Source: Cryobacterium glucosi (lineage in GTDB: Bacteria > Actinomycetota > Actinomycetes > Actinomycetales > Microbacteriaceae). Taken from it: 64,000 bases of DNA. Positions 1 through 8,382 of this stretch are shown one piece after another. The first letter of the stretch is position 1; every line of letters begins with the position of its first letter. Both the position numbers and the translations under genes were made by a program. Under the pieces are notes generated by a model. It saw only the letters and a list, made by a program, of their open reading frames with translations. It was not told the DNA's origin and did not search any database. The DNA lies in the NCBI RefSeq assembly GCF_004402235.1, contig NZ_SOFS01000012.1:372001-436000 (forward strand), in the 5' to 3' direction.

Positions 1-1526
1 CAGGCGGCTGGCATCGTCGGCGGCCGCCTTCACCCTGCGCGGCAACCAGTCCTCGAGAGGATAACGAATCATGCAAGACACCACGTCACCACAAATCGAA
101 ATCGAAGCCACGCCCGGCGGTGTCGCCGCGCACCGCCGGCACCGAACTCACGTGTCCACTGCACCGCTTCCTTCGAGCGGGGGGTCGCCCTCTTGACCGG
201 AGTGGGTTCGCTCGCGGCGTTCACCGCCCTGCACGGCACGCCTGCGATGGGCGGCAAGGAGGCAAAGCTCCTCAGCGTCCCGGGCAGCGGGTCTTCCCGC
301 CCGCCGCTCTTGGTGCTGGCGGTAGCCGCCGTCAACCAAATCTTGAAGACACTGGCGAATCTGAACCGAGAATAGGCCCATATTATGAGCGGCCCAGCGC
401 CGCCGGCAACCGTGCGGACACGCTGCACACGGGCAGGTGGCATCGTGGCGCCGCGCGCCGGCCCGACACGTCTGGGAGTTACCGGTACGGTCGGCACCCA
501 GACGCTGTGGATTGGCGAACGCTTGCCGGCTTTCGCCGCCGCACACTCGTCGGAGCACATTGACTTCTTGATCCACCCCCTCGCTGAGATCCGCTCGTTA
601 ATTGGCTCCGTCGAGCTTCGCTTCCCCGGCACCACCCGCGCCTCTTACTCCGAATTTCCCACGTGGCCTGAGGAGCGGCCGGGTAGCTATCTGGGAGCCG
701 ACAGGCACCGCCGCCCCACGACAATTCGTGAACGCTGCGACGAGGGTCTGTCGGCCACATGGACGCGAATCTCGGCCATGGCGGGCGCTCGGATCAAATC
801 GACGAGCGGGCACCGGGTTGCAGCCATCAAGCGGAGCCTGGCCCGGAGCCCAATGCGGAGGACGCAGACTGACGACCTCCTCACACGGCGCCACCGACGG
901 GGACCCGAACTCGCAGAGTCGCTTCACGGCAGCGCCCAAAAGCATCAGGGTGGAGTGCAAGCTTGGGCCGCCGCAGGATGGGCGGTAATGGGGTCACTTT
1001 GAATCGGAAATTCGCGTGAAATTCGTCGAATGCTCATGGGTCTATTTCGGTCCCGGTGACGTTTCATTTTCCAAGATATCCTCGTGCTTTCACCGCAAGA
1101 ACGAAGTCCAAATTCGCGTCGATGACTCCGCATAGCCGTCGTCTGAGCAAGCCAGCGGGTGGCCGACAACCACACCACGGAACATGATGCTGACGGAGCA
1201 CTCACCGCGTTTCGGGTGCAGCCCTTCGGTCAATCGCATCCATTCACAATCTCGCGAAGCTGCCCAACCAATTACCGACGCGACTACGCTCCGGTAATCC
1301 CAACCGCCAGGGAATCGCACATAATGTTGGAGAGCTGCGCCCTGCAGGGATCGCTCAGCTCGCCCGGCCACTGCCGCCAGCGCCACGACCGTGAGAGCTC
1401 TATCGGAGCGGAATCGCACCTCGACGGTCGCCAAGGGCGCACGCGTTTCGTCGCGTCGTATCGCTCGCCGGGCATGCCGGGGAGGACACTCTGGGGCAGC
1501 GGTGCCCGCCCTGGAGAATCACCATC
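1..1526. other. Poorly coding left end of the accessory region
   Basis: I see no gene I can defend here. Several frames stay open because the DNA is GC-rich, but they lack recognisable domains and mostly lack ribosome sites. A 41-codon frame starts with ATG at 71, directly after a TAA at 62-64 that may end a truncated upstream gene. It runs into a second short frame (193-375) that overlaps its stop and encodes a hydrophobic, protein-like stretch, so these could be one frameshifted old gene. The stretch lies inside the integrated element and looks like decayed mobile DNA. Confidence 0.4.
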
Positions 1527-1871
1527 ATGCTGGCCGCCGAGGACACCACCTGGGGTGTAGACGCGCTCGAATGCTTGCACGCGGTCGTCGCCCAGCAGGC
1601 CGAACTCCTCGGGCTGGAAGCCACGTTCGCGTCAAGCCGGGGCGGCCGGCTGGCGACAGTTTGGCTGGAGGCCACCGACCTGCCGGAAGGCGACGGAGTG
1701 TTCGACCTCGAGATGGACTTCTCCTCCACCGCATCGCCCGTCGGGCCGCTCGGCCTGACCGCTCGCGTCGAGGCTGTCCTCGCCGGCCTAAGCGCCGACC
1801 TTGAGGCAATACCGGCCAGCCTGCCGGTGTCTGGTGAGGAAGCCGAGCGGCGGCAATCGCTGCACGACTAG
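1527..1871 (+). CDS. Hypothetical protein, 114 aa
   Basis: Function not recognised. The ATG at 1527 follows a GGAG about 10 nt upstream, and a strong terminator lies 12 nt after the stop, so this looks like a real, complete transcription unit. The product is soluble, acidic and without membrane segments. It is rich in short hydrophobic and Glu/Asp runs and contains a Ser-Ser-Arg-Gly-Gly-Arg stretch near residue 40. Amino-acid use is normal, unlike the region to its left. It is separated by that terminator from the next small gene, which points the same way. I cannot tell whether it belongs to the integrative element's core or is cargo. Confidence 0.55.
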   Translation: MLAAEDTTWGVDALECLHAVVAQQAELLGLEATFASSRGGRLATVWLEATDLPEGDGVFDLEMDFSSTASPVGPLGLTARVEAVLAGLSADLEAIPASLPVSGEEAERRQSLHD

Positions 1872-1883
1872 GGGCATAAGAGT

Positions 1884-1913
1884 CCCGGTGACCCTCGAGT
1901 CACCGGGCCTTTT
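1884..1913 (+). terminator. Intrinsic terminator
   Basis: A 9-bp perfect stem (CCCGGTGAC / GTCACCGGG) with a 6-nt loop is followed by CCTTTT. It sits just after the stop of the 114-aa gene. Confidence 0.8.
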
Positions 1914-1966
1914 GCGCGCACTGCGCATAGAGAAAGGCGAGGGCCGTTGGCCCAGAGGAGGTCACT

Positions 1967-2263
1967 ATGGACCAGCAGGAAGAAGTCACCGAGCTGACCG
2001 GCACCGAAGGCGCCCGCTGGCGCGTCTGGACCCAGGGAAGTTCGCACCTCATCGACCTCGACGCCATGACCGCCCAGCGCGTCCCGGGCCCGGGACGCCC
2101 CGCGACTTTCAATGACCGACCGCGGCCGCTACGAAGCCTCGAGGAATGTCAGGTCGGCGCCTCCGGTCGCTGGACAATGCACTCCGATGACCCAACGGTG
2201 GAGTTCTTCTGGCACGTCACCTCGACGGTTCGCCGCATCGAACGGGTCGCCGAGCCGGAGTAA
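1967..2263 (+). CDS. Hypothetical protein, 98 aa
   Basis: The start is fixed by a near-perfect ribosome site (AGGAGGT, 5 nt before the ATG at 1967). The product has a compact pattern, with GARWRVWTQGSSHLIDLDAM at residues 14-33 and WTMHSDDPTVEFFWHVTSTV at residues 68-87. This resembles small uncharacterised actinobacterial proteins that I recall only as hypotheticals. There are no membrane segments and no known catalytic motif. It lies between a terminator and the converging integrase gene, a position where integrative elements often carry small accessory genes, but nothing in the sequence shows such a role. Confidence 0.6.
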   Translation: MDQQEEVTELTGTEGARWRVWTQGSSHLIDLDAMTAQRVPGPGRPATFNDRPRPLRSLEECQVGASGRWTMHSDDPTVEFFWHVTSTVRRIERVAEPE

Positions 2264-2273
2264 ACTCACCGCC

Positions 2274-2387
2274 ATGAGGCCCCTCGCCAGCCTGCCCGTG
2301 CCCGACGGTGACGAACCCGTCGCTCTGACTGGCGAGGAGCCATGGCTCACCACCGAGGACCGCCCCACTATCTCGCGGCCACCGTGA
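2274..2387 (+). CDS. Possible 37-aa small protein
   Basis: A short frame starts 10 nt after the 98-aa gene and ends one base before the integrase stop codon, with which it converges. The product is Pro/Glu-rich and has no hydrophobic segment. A GGAG lies about 13 nt before the ATG, rather far for a ribosome site, so the call rests mainly on position and on plausible amino-acid use. It could equally be an untranslated tail. Confidence 0.25.
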   Translation: MRPLASLPVPDGDEPVALTGEEPWLTTEDRPTISRPP

Positions 2388-2388
2388 C

Positions 2389-3351
2389 TCAGAGTCCCAG
2401 CGCTCCAGCTGAGGAGTCCTGAATCACTCCCGCCGACCGAATATATCCCAGGGCCACGGCCACTGAGGCGTGGCGGGAAGTCCGCATGATCTGCTCAAGA
2501 GGAACGCCGGCGCGGCTCGCCTCCGTGATGTGGCTGGCTCTCAGGGAATGGGCCGACACCCCGTCGAGCTCCACCCTCGCAGCAGCCGCTCTATTTTGCA
2601 GAATGACATTGACACTTTGCCCCGTCAACCCGCCCGCCAGTACCACCCCGGTCCGGCTCACTCGGGCGAAGACGAGGTCACTCTTCGACCCGCTGCGCAC
2701 GCTAAGCCATTGCCGCATCGCCCGCAGCGGGTCCGTCGCCATGTGGTGCCCAGCCGGCACGCCGATGACCGCGCCGGCACCATCCTGATCTGCTTTCGAG
2801 CGGCGAATGGTGATGCGGATCCCCTCGGCCGAGAGCGCCAAGTCGGCGCGGGTTAGGGCCGCGAGCTCACTGCGCCGCATCGCAGAAGCGAAGGCCAGGA
2901 GGATGAGCGCAGCGTCCCGCTTGCCTGCGGGGGTGGCTCGGTCAAAGGCGAGAATCCGCTTGAGCTCGGGCACATCGAAGGCCCTCGACTGGTGGAGTGG
3001 TGCGGTCCCGAGCCTGCGCCGTAATCCGGACATCACTGTCTTCACGCCGCGGGATCCGGTCGGGTCTCTATGCCCGCCAGCCAAGTGAGCATCCCGGATT
3101 GCCGCGACCGCGACAGTGATGGTAGACATCGACTTCGTCTCGGCGAGCTCGACGAGGAACGCCGCGCAAACCGCGGGATTTGACGGTAGCGAGGGCTGGT
3201 CGTTGGCTTGGCACCAAGTGGCAAACCCACGCATCGCCGAAGCGTAGGTCCGCCGCGTATTGGGCGCCTGGGATTCGAGGAGTGCAGCTTCGATGAGCGC
3301 GACCTGCGCGAGCGCGAGCGGTGAGCCGAGGGGTGCGAGTTCGTTGTCCAC
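2389..3351 (-). CDS. Tyrosine recombinase (integrase)
   Basis: A site-specific recombinase of the phage integrase/XerCD family that would cut and rejoin the element's attachment sites. It is 320 aa. The N-terminal SAM-like core-binding domain spans about residues 15-110. The C-terminal catalytic domain carries the full active set: Arg159 in AMRRSEL, Lys186 in RRSKADQ, His268-x-x-Arg271 in SAHSLRASH, His294 in SRHAS and Tyr303 in LGYIR. The start is a GTG (GTGGACAAC). No ribosome site precedes it; instead an 11-bp motif shared with the right-end operon lies 8 nt upstream, so the mRNA may be leaderless. It is full length and apparently functional. It probably mobilised the region ending at the tRNA fragment at 8941-8988. 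Confidence 0.9.
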   Translation of the reverse strand: MDNELAPLGSPLALAQVALIEAALLESQAPNTRRTYASAMRGFATWCQANDQPSLPSNPAVCAAFLVELAETKSMSTITVAVAAIRDAHLAGGHRDPTGSRGVKTVMSGLRRRLGTAPLHQSRAFDVPELKRILAFDRATPAGKRDAALILLAFASAMRRSELAALTRADLALSAEGIRITIRRSKADQDGAGAVIGVPAGHHMATDPLRAMRQWLSVRSGSKSDLVFARVSRTGVVLAGGLTGQSVNVILQNRAAAARVELDGVSAHSLRASHITEASRAGVPLEQIMRTSRHASVAVALGYIRSAGVIQDSSAGALGL

Positions 3352-3359
3352 GACCGAAT

Positions 3360-3370
3360 CTATGCGCGGT
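3360..3370 (-). promoter_or_regulatory. Shared promoter/operator motif, copy A (integrase)
   Basis: ACCGCGCATAG on the minus strand ends 8 nt before the integrase GTG. The same 11 bp with the same 8-nt spacing precedes the gene starting at 8691, and a third copy lies at 8802-8812. TAGATT at the motif's end, 5 nt before the GTG, could serve as a -10 box. Confidence 0.55.
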
Positions 3371-3537
3371 CAAACATTGATAATGCTCGGGACTCCTGGA
3401 GTCACGCTAAGCGTGGTTATCGCTCGTTGAACCTGCCGCTAGGGGACTCGCACGTTTCGGCGAATGCCAGAGGCGGAACCGGCGGGCCTCGGCGATGAGT
3501 GGACCGATTGAGCGCCGAGCCGCGAACAGCCACGTGG

Positions 3538-4110
3538 TTACCATGGCCACTTCAATCCGAGTGTCCCCCAGAGACTAAAAGCCAATAACGTACCGCCCAT
3601 TATCACGAGTCCATGGCCAGCAACTTTGAACGTGTCCTGCAGCTTGCCGCGAACAAGCTCTGATAGCGCTTGGAAAATCAAACCGACCAAGGTCACAGTC
3701 CCGAGAACTGCGTTGAGCGATGGAATCCCCAACGGTTGACTAAATGAGTACACCATCGTGGCATATACGGTGACCGCAATAATCCCTAGAACCAAGACGA
3801 TGACAACCATCTTTCCTACCCGGGCCAGCAATGACTCCTCGGCATGTCCGGACTTGTCATCGGTCTCAGAAGGTGCCGTCGGCGGCTTATTCTCAGGTCC
3901 TAGGATCTCCTCGTCTGATCCAGACGCGTCATCGCGCTGAGAAGCTGCCATCGGCAGCTCGTTCTCAGGTCGCACGATCACTTCCTCCGCGAATTTATCC
4001 TTCGTGCGCGGCGTGAAAAGACCAAACACGACCCCTGCGAATGCGAGGAGTGCAAAAGCACCTACGGCAATCGAGCGGCGTGGGATCGCCGTCAGGATCT
4101 GTCTACTCAT
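3538..4110 (-). CDS. Four-TM protein with a repeated acidic linker, 190 aa
   Basis: I do not recognise a family. Residues about 13-34 form one membrane segment, followed by a highly acidic, Pro/Ser-rich linker (about 35-90). Three more segments follow at about 101-123, 130-152 and 163-186. The linker consists of two diverged 24-residue units, visible in DNA as a 72-bp tandem duplication (3835-3978). Each unit carries a PEN motif and ends in an acidic cluster. The gene starts 59 nt after the helicase gene on the same strand, so it may be the third member of the nuclease-helicase operon. A membrane effector or sensor role would fit known defence-island patterns but is inference. Confidence 0.7.
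   Translation of the reverse strand: MSRQILTAIPRRSIAVGAFALLAFAGVVFGLFTPRTKDKFAEEVIVRPENELPMAASQRDDASGSDEEILGPENKPPTAPSETDDKSGHAEESLLARVGKMVVIVLVLGIIAVTVYATMVYSFSQPLGIPSLNAVLGTVTLVGLIFQALSELVRGKLQDTFKVAGHGLVIMGGTLLAFSLWGTLGLKWPW
3835..3978 (-). repeat. 72-bp tandem duplication within the membrane-protein gene
   Basis: Two adjacent 72-bp units (3835-3906 and 3907-3978) begin CTCCTCG on the plus strand and share blocks such as TTCTCAGGTC. They are clearly related but diverged, and the duplication keeps the frame, adding 24 residues to the acidic linker. Confidence 0.75.
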
Positions 4111-4169
4111 TCAACTGTCTCGTTTCTGGGTGCGGCAAATAGGAGTGGGCTGATACAAAGATTCGAGCA

Positions 4170-5240
4170 TCAGTCAGGCACCCAGTACCGAATTGCAGAG
4201 GCTCCCGGATCGTCCAACACGATGGCCACGCTGTGCCGAGCTCTTGTGGCTGCAACGTAGAACTTTGCGCGTGCGCCCTCCACCAGGACAGAACCGTCCG
4301 ACAAATACTTCGCAATTGGTCCCGTTGGTTGAATGAGGACGCGCGGGAATGTCATGCCTTTGACCTCACCCATGTTCCGTCTGGGCAGACCGTGGTGTTC
4401 GCTGCGACGGTCCCAGACGAGGAGTTGTGGCGAATAGGTAGCGACGTACTGAGGAATTTGATCTTTCCGGAGGAGAAAGACGCCATCGTGCCCGGTAGCG
4501 CTCACGTTGAGTGATCTTGTGTCGGCAAACTCTGGGTAAAGTGCATCGGCGAAATCGCAGATCGCTTGCCCGCAGCGCCAAGAATGGTTGCGCTCTTCCA
4601 AGCTCAGGAGGTCGAGTTTCTCCATCTGAGCGAGCCATTTGATAACGTTCGACTTGGTCAGACCACGATTGGTTCGAGATGCCGTCGTCGAGTACGTGCC
4701 TTGCCTAGGGTCACCGGAAAGCGTCATCGTCACAGGCGATTCGAGCAGTAGCTGCAGAAACTCGAAGTCGCGGGCGGATACATCCTGAATCTCATCGAAG
4801 AAGAAGTGCCCATAGATTTGTGCGATTCTCGCGACGACCGCGCCGCCCGACTCCTCATTGAGGAGCAATGCGAACTCGGCCAAGAAGTCACGGTAGACAC
4901 GAAAGGACTTGTCCAAGTAGTAAGGCGCGGTGCTCTTTTTGGGAAACCCAGGTCGTCTTTCGAAATGTAGACCACTCACGAGGTTCGGCCCCAAAACGGG
5001 ATTCTGGTAGGGCTTGACACCGTGTCGAATGAGGAATGTCAGCCATGGGATTACTTCGATGTTTGAAGGAATAACACCGTTCTTCAAAACTATGCGGGCG
5101 CGGATCTCCCTGGCGCCGTTGTCCGTGTAAGTGGTGAGAACGACCCCCTCGCTAGCAGGCACAGCCAGGGCGCGATTGACAATGTCCTCAGTCTTGCCTG
5201 AGCCCGCAGAAGCGATGAACGCTTTACTTGACGAACGCAA
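4170..5240 (-). CDS. Compact UvrD-like helicase (GajB-like)
   Basis: A superfamily 1A ATPase/helicase and likely partner of the upstream OLD nuclease, as in Gabija. All core motifs are present: Walker A ASAGSGKT (10-17), Ia TTYTDNGAREI, II FFDEIQD (147-153), III SGDPRQ (175-180), IV-like SWRCGQAI (220-227), V-like GEVKGMTF (291-298) and VI VAATRAR (329-335). The TTG at 5240 was chosen because it puts Walker A at the N-terminus, as in GajB, and overlaps the nuclease stop by 17 nt, implying translational coupling. ATGs at 5297 and 5282 are alternatives. At 356 aa it is shorter than the roughly 490 aa I recall for GajB. The insertions forming domains 1B/2B must be reduced, so it may be an ATPase with little unwinding ability. 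Confidence 0.85.
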   Translation of the reverse strand: MRSSSKAFIASAGSGKTEDIVNRALAVPASEGVVLTTYTDNGAREIRARIVLKNGVIPSNIEVIPWLTFLIRHGVKPYQNPVLGPNLVSGLHFERRPGFPKKSTAPYYLDKSFRVYRDFLAEFALLLNEESGGAVVARIAQIYGHFFFDEIQDVSARDFEFLQLLLESPVTMTLSGDPRQGTYSTTASRTNRGLTKSNVIKWLAQMEKLDLLSLEERNHSWRCGQAICDFADALYPEFADTRSLNVSATGHDGVFLLRKDQIPQYVATYSPQLLVWDRRSEHHGLPRRNMGEVKGMTFPRVLIQPTGPIAKYLSDGSVLVEGARAKFYVAATRARHSVAIVLDDPGASAIRYWVPD

Positions 5241-6831
5241 TTGCTTCGTCGATATAGTTCGGCATGGGAATCGTGTCTGCATACGAAAATACAGCAAGAG
5301 CCGCTTCGGTCTTTTCGGCGGTCATATAGTTTTGCAGCAAGTCGTCCGTATCGAAATCAGTCTTGAACACGGCATTAAGTAAGTCCCGCCCCGCGGCGGC
5401 CACCAGCTGAGGCTCTAATGTCCTGCCGTTTGGCGCTTGGCCGACGAAGCCTCTAACGACGCCGTCCCGCTCAAATGCTTCGAATCGTTTTCTGGCTTTC
5501 GCGTCACTGGCATCGTCGTCGAGGTCGGTCACGACGGCGATCTTGCACCCAAGAGCTTGACCCAATGCGAGGAACCTCTTGAAGGCTAGAGCCTGCACGC
5601 TCATTACGTCGACGCCGTCTTCAAGCGGCATGCACCCGTATTTCTGGACGTACGCCTTTTGCACGACCAGTTCGTCCGACGGACCCTCGACGAGAATTAC
5701 AGCGCGCGCGAGCACCATGCGGAGGGTGTCGTACCCCGACAATCGAAGAAAGTAGCTTTGGGTATCGGCCTCAAGGCCGTTTAGGACCCCGACCGTCCCG
5801 TTCGAGATGAGGCGAAGCTTCTCGACACCGAGTTTATTAAGAACAAACGAGCTGTGTGTCGTCAGTACCAACTGCTGGCCGACGCTACGCTCGCGAATCA
5901 ATCCAATTAGGGTGTTCAGGTTGCTATGTGACAGGTGGTTCTCTGGCTCTTCAATCATCACGACGTTTCGGTCCGAAGCGCTCTTCTCCAGAGCGAGCAG
6001 AATCTTGAATGCAGATTGCTCGCCCTGCCCAATTTGAGAGAACGGAATTCCGTCAAGGTGCGGGATAATTCCGGATTCCCATGAGGCCCGAGCAGAAGAA
6101 TCTGTGGAGAGAGCGAGACTCTTTTTGCTGAGCGTGGTGCGCTCAGAGCCAAGCTGTGCGTTGGCAGCAACAAAGGCCGGGTCGGACAGCAGTCCCTCAC
6201 GATGGCTTCGAAAGGCCAGGGACAGTTTGGCGCGCGCCTCAGGCGTCAGGTTCTGAGATATTGATTTCCGTAAGTAGTAGTCGGTACCGCTTTGCAGACG
6301 CAAAGTCGATGCATCGATGACCACTGCAGTCACTAACGCTCGCGTTCCGACGACGCTCTCTCCGGCAAAGTCCCGACGGTCCACACGATAGAACTCGATA
6401 GGCACGGACTTGACAGCTGTCGGCTCGGATATATAGGCAGCGTATTCCGCTGAGTAGGCGCGGTCGAGGCTTACCTCGAGACGGATTCCAGGCACATCTC
6501 TGGCCAGGGAGTTGTTCTTCCCCTTGAGCCGAGCCAACGCCGCATCGTCCCGAAAATACACCTCGATGACAATTGTCGGCGGTTCAACCTGGTTTCCGGC
6601 GATGATCCCGGAAAGGTAGTTCTCTACTGCAGACTGAGTGAACCAAAAGGGGGACAATTCTGGTTCTAGAGAACGTCCTCCAATCCGACCGGCAAGCACC
6701 ATCTCTAAAGCTTGGATAACCGTCGACTTACCTGCATCATTATTGCCAACGAGGATGTTGAGCTCCGGATCCAGGTCAAAAGCGAGGCTTTCAAACTGTA
6801 GAAAATTCTCGATGACGAGCTTCTCAATCAC
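5224..6831 (-). CDS. OLD-family ATPase/TOPRIM nuclease (GajA-like)
   Basis: An ATP-regulated DNA endonuclease of the class 2 overcoming-lysogeny-defect family. The ABC-type ATPase carries Walker A GNNDAGKS (29-36), signature GQGEQS (268-273), Walker B VMIEEPENH (291-299) and H-loop TTHS (324-327). The TOPRIM nuclease follows, with the metal-binding glutamate in VEGPSDE (381-387) and the acidic TDLDDD (435-440). The C-terminus (MTAEKTEAAL...) has the helical tail typical of these nucleases. At 535 aa it is near GajA's usual size. The ATG at 6831 follows GAGGGG about 10 nt upstream. It leads an operon with the UvrD-like helicase, the defining Gabija pair. In that system GajA nicks DNA when nucleotide pools fall during phage infection. 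Confidence 0.9.
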   Translation of the reverse strand: MIEKLVIENFLQFESLAFDLDPELNILVGNNDAGKSTVIQALEMVLAGRIGGRSLEPELSPFWFTQSAVENYLSGIIAGNQVEPPTIVIEVYFRDDAALARLKGKNNSLARDVPGIRLEVSLDRAYSAEYAAYISEPTAVKSVPIEFYRVDRRDFAGESVVGTRALVTAVVIDASTLRLQSGTDYYLRKSISQNLTPEARAKLSLAFRSHREGLLSDPAFVAANAQLGSERTTLSKKSLALSTDSSARASWESGIIPHLDGIPFSQIGQGEQSAFKILLALEKSASDRNVVMIEEPENHLSHSNLNTLIGLIRERSVGQQLVLTTHSSFVLNKLGVEKLRLISNGTVGVLNGLEADTQSYFLRLSGYDTLRMVLARAVILVEGPSDELVVQKAYVQKYGCMPLEDGVDVMSVQALAFKRFLALGQALGCKIAVVTDLDDDASDAKARKRFEAFERDGVVRGFVGQAPNGRTLEPQLVAAAGRDLLNAVFKTDFDTDDLLQNYMTAEKTEAALAVFSYADTIPMPNYIDEAIAFVK

Positions 6832-7070
6832 TGTGCGCCCCTCGGTTCTGCAGTTTCGGTCCCCGATGCAGGCCCCGAAGCTCAGTCTGGCGCATCGCGG
6901 GAGCGAGCACGCACCTACTCGTCCTTGCAGGGTTGATGTCGGTCTGGTTCTCGCGAACCGTTAAATGTTAGATCGCGGCTACAAACGAAGAACTGCTTCA
7001 GCTAACGCCAAGCGAGGTCACCACTGGTCGAAGCGTCCGTTCCATAGCAACGGTCACGCTTCACCCCGGG

Positions 7071-7718
7071 GTGATTCGCTATCTTCCATCCTCCATAAAC
7101 CGGTCTTTGGCCGAGCATGAAGGGCCGTCTTTTGCTGGAGCATGTGGACTTGCTGAAGACATGGCGTCCAGGATCGCTTTCGGATGCATTAGTGTCCCTT
7201 ACGCTCAACGTGTGCCCAGCGACGCAGCGTCCGCCCAATTGTCATTTACAAACCGATATCCGGCCATTGTCCCGGCGACGTTTGCCGGAGGCTTGGCTCT
7301 TGTCGGAGCATTAGACCTGCCATACGGTTTCTACTTCTACTTCCGAACCGCATTGAGCTCTGCAGCCGTTTTGCTTGCGTTCTTTGCAATCCGGTCTGAG
7401 CGCCCAGCTTGGCTTGCGCTTTTTGTTCCAATATGCATCCTGTGGACCCCGGTCGCGTGGATCCATCTCTCCCGTGGGACTTGGCAAGTTCTGGACGTAA
7501 TTGTGGCTGGATTCCTCATCGCCGTTGGCTTTGCAATCCCAGCACCGCCGGAACAAAAGAACGACGACGACGGAACAGTCCTCAAGCGCATGGTGTGGTG
7601 GAAGATGACAGCCATCGCCCTTGCGCTGACCATCTTTTTCGTGATGGCGTTCAGCGGGTCCGGCTCCGGGAACCCGGATTGCGTAACGACGTATGACCGA
7701 GTCGCGTCATGTGAGTAG
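7071..7718 (+). CDS. DUF6804-like membrane protein
   Basis: A protein of unknown function. The conserved part has membrane segments and the pattern LPYGFYFYFRT followed by PVAWIHLSRGTWQVLDVI, which I associate with the DUF6804 family. There are five or so hydrophobic segments between about residue 65 and the C-terminus. A charged loop EQKNDDDGT precedes the last segment, and the tail carries two cysteines. The start is uncertain. The longest frame uses a GTG at 7071, but the first 30-47 residues look unlike the family, so an ATG at 7161 or a GTG at 7212 may be the true start. No ribosome site decides it. It converges with the operon ending at 7747. Confidence 0.6.
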   Translation: MIRYLPSSINRSLAEHEGPSFAGACGLAEDMASRIAFGCISVPYAQRVPSDAASAQLSFTNRYPAIVPATFAGGLALVGALDLPYGFYFYFRTALSSAAVLLAFFAIRSERPAWLALFVPICILWTPVAWIHLSRGTWQVLDVIVAGFLIAVGFAIPAPPEQKNDDDGTVLKRMVWWKMTAIALALTIFFVMAFSGSGSGNPDCVTTYDRVASCE

Positions 7719-7746
7719 TGGACACGGCACTTCTCCATGCTGCCCC

Positions 7747-8373
7747 TCAAAAGAGCGCCTCGCCGTCTCCAGACGGACCCCGTGGGTTAGGCGCCGGGGC
7801 ATCGATCTCAATGACTCGGCAGACCTGGGAACAGCTGCCCTGGGTGAGCCCCCAGGGTCCGGGGTCGATGACGACGATGTCGATGACGCGGTCCTTTATA
7901 AGCCCACTGAGGGCGCCCGTTACGAGCTCGCGTCCAGCCGTCCCCCTCGCCCCGGAGTCGAGCACAACCAACCGTTCCAGCTGGCTCAGCGACGGTTGCT
8001 CAGCAAGGAAGGCTCGCAGCGCGCGGATGCGCCGGCTGAAGTCCTCGAACTCCCCGGCCCGTTCGCCAGCCAGCCTCACACTCGTCAGGGAAATATCCAC
8101 CAGCGGGCCGACGTCCACACCCGCCGCACTTCGAAGGTCAAGCTCAACTTCTTCTTCCTCGGTCTGACCGGCCCAGCCGTCGCTGATGGTGGCGATACGG
8201 ATGCCCGCGGCCGCTGCCCTTGCGATGAGCTCGAGAGAATTCTCTCGGCCTGCCATCGCCGGCGGAGCATCTAAGACATCGCCCGATGCCCGAGCAAAGA
8301 GCTCACGCTCCAACGCTCCGTTGCGAGACGTGTCACGGTTTATTGCGCTGGGGCCGAGTACAAGGAGTTGCAT
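7747..8373 (-). CDS. Hypothetical protein, 208 aa
   Basis: Function not recognised. The ATG at 8373 has an AGGGAG ribosome site 5 nt upstream and follows the preceding gene by 9 nt, so the two form an operon. The product is soluble. It begins with a beta-strand-like MQLLVLGPSAINRD and later has VIDIVVIDPG near residue 165, giving an alternating strand/helix look (Rossmann-like), but no nucleotide-binding motif is clear. The middle is acidic (EEEEVELD). Codon use is like the host's. It lies close to the right attachment site of the element. Confidence 0.6.
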   Translation of the reverse strand: MQLLVLGPSAINRDTSRNGALERELFARASGDVLDAPPAMAGRENSLELIARAAAAGIRIATISDGWAGQTEEEEVELDLRSAAGVDVGPLVDISLTSVRLAGERAGEFEDFSRRIRALRAFLAEQPSLSQLERLVVLDSGARGTAGRELVTGALSGLIKDRVIDIVVIDPGPWGLTQGSCSQVCRVIEIDAPAPNPRGPSGDGEALF

Positions 8374-8382
8374 ACATGCTCC

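Noticed and set aside
385-1002. Possible 205-aa plus-strand protein
   Set aside because: Arg/Thr/Ser-rich translation with no hydrophobic core or motif; a competing frame exists on the other strand.
1090-1434. Possible 114-aa minus-strand protein in the left region
   Set aside because: Plausible amino-acid mix, but the only starts are weak (TTG at 1434), there is no ribosome site or family pattern, and the surrounding sequence is degenerate.
5241-5297. ATG starts of the helicase at 5297 or 5282
   Set aside because: They would add residues encoded within the nuclease gene ahead of Walker A that do not resemble helicase N-termini; the TTG at 5240 gives the usual GajB-like beginning. Not excluded.
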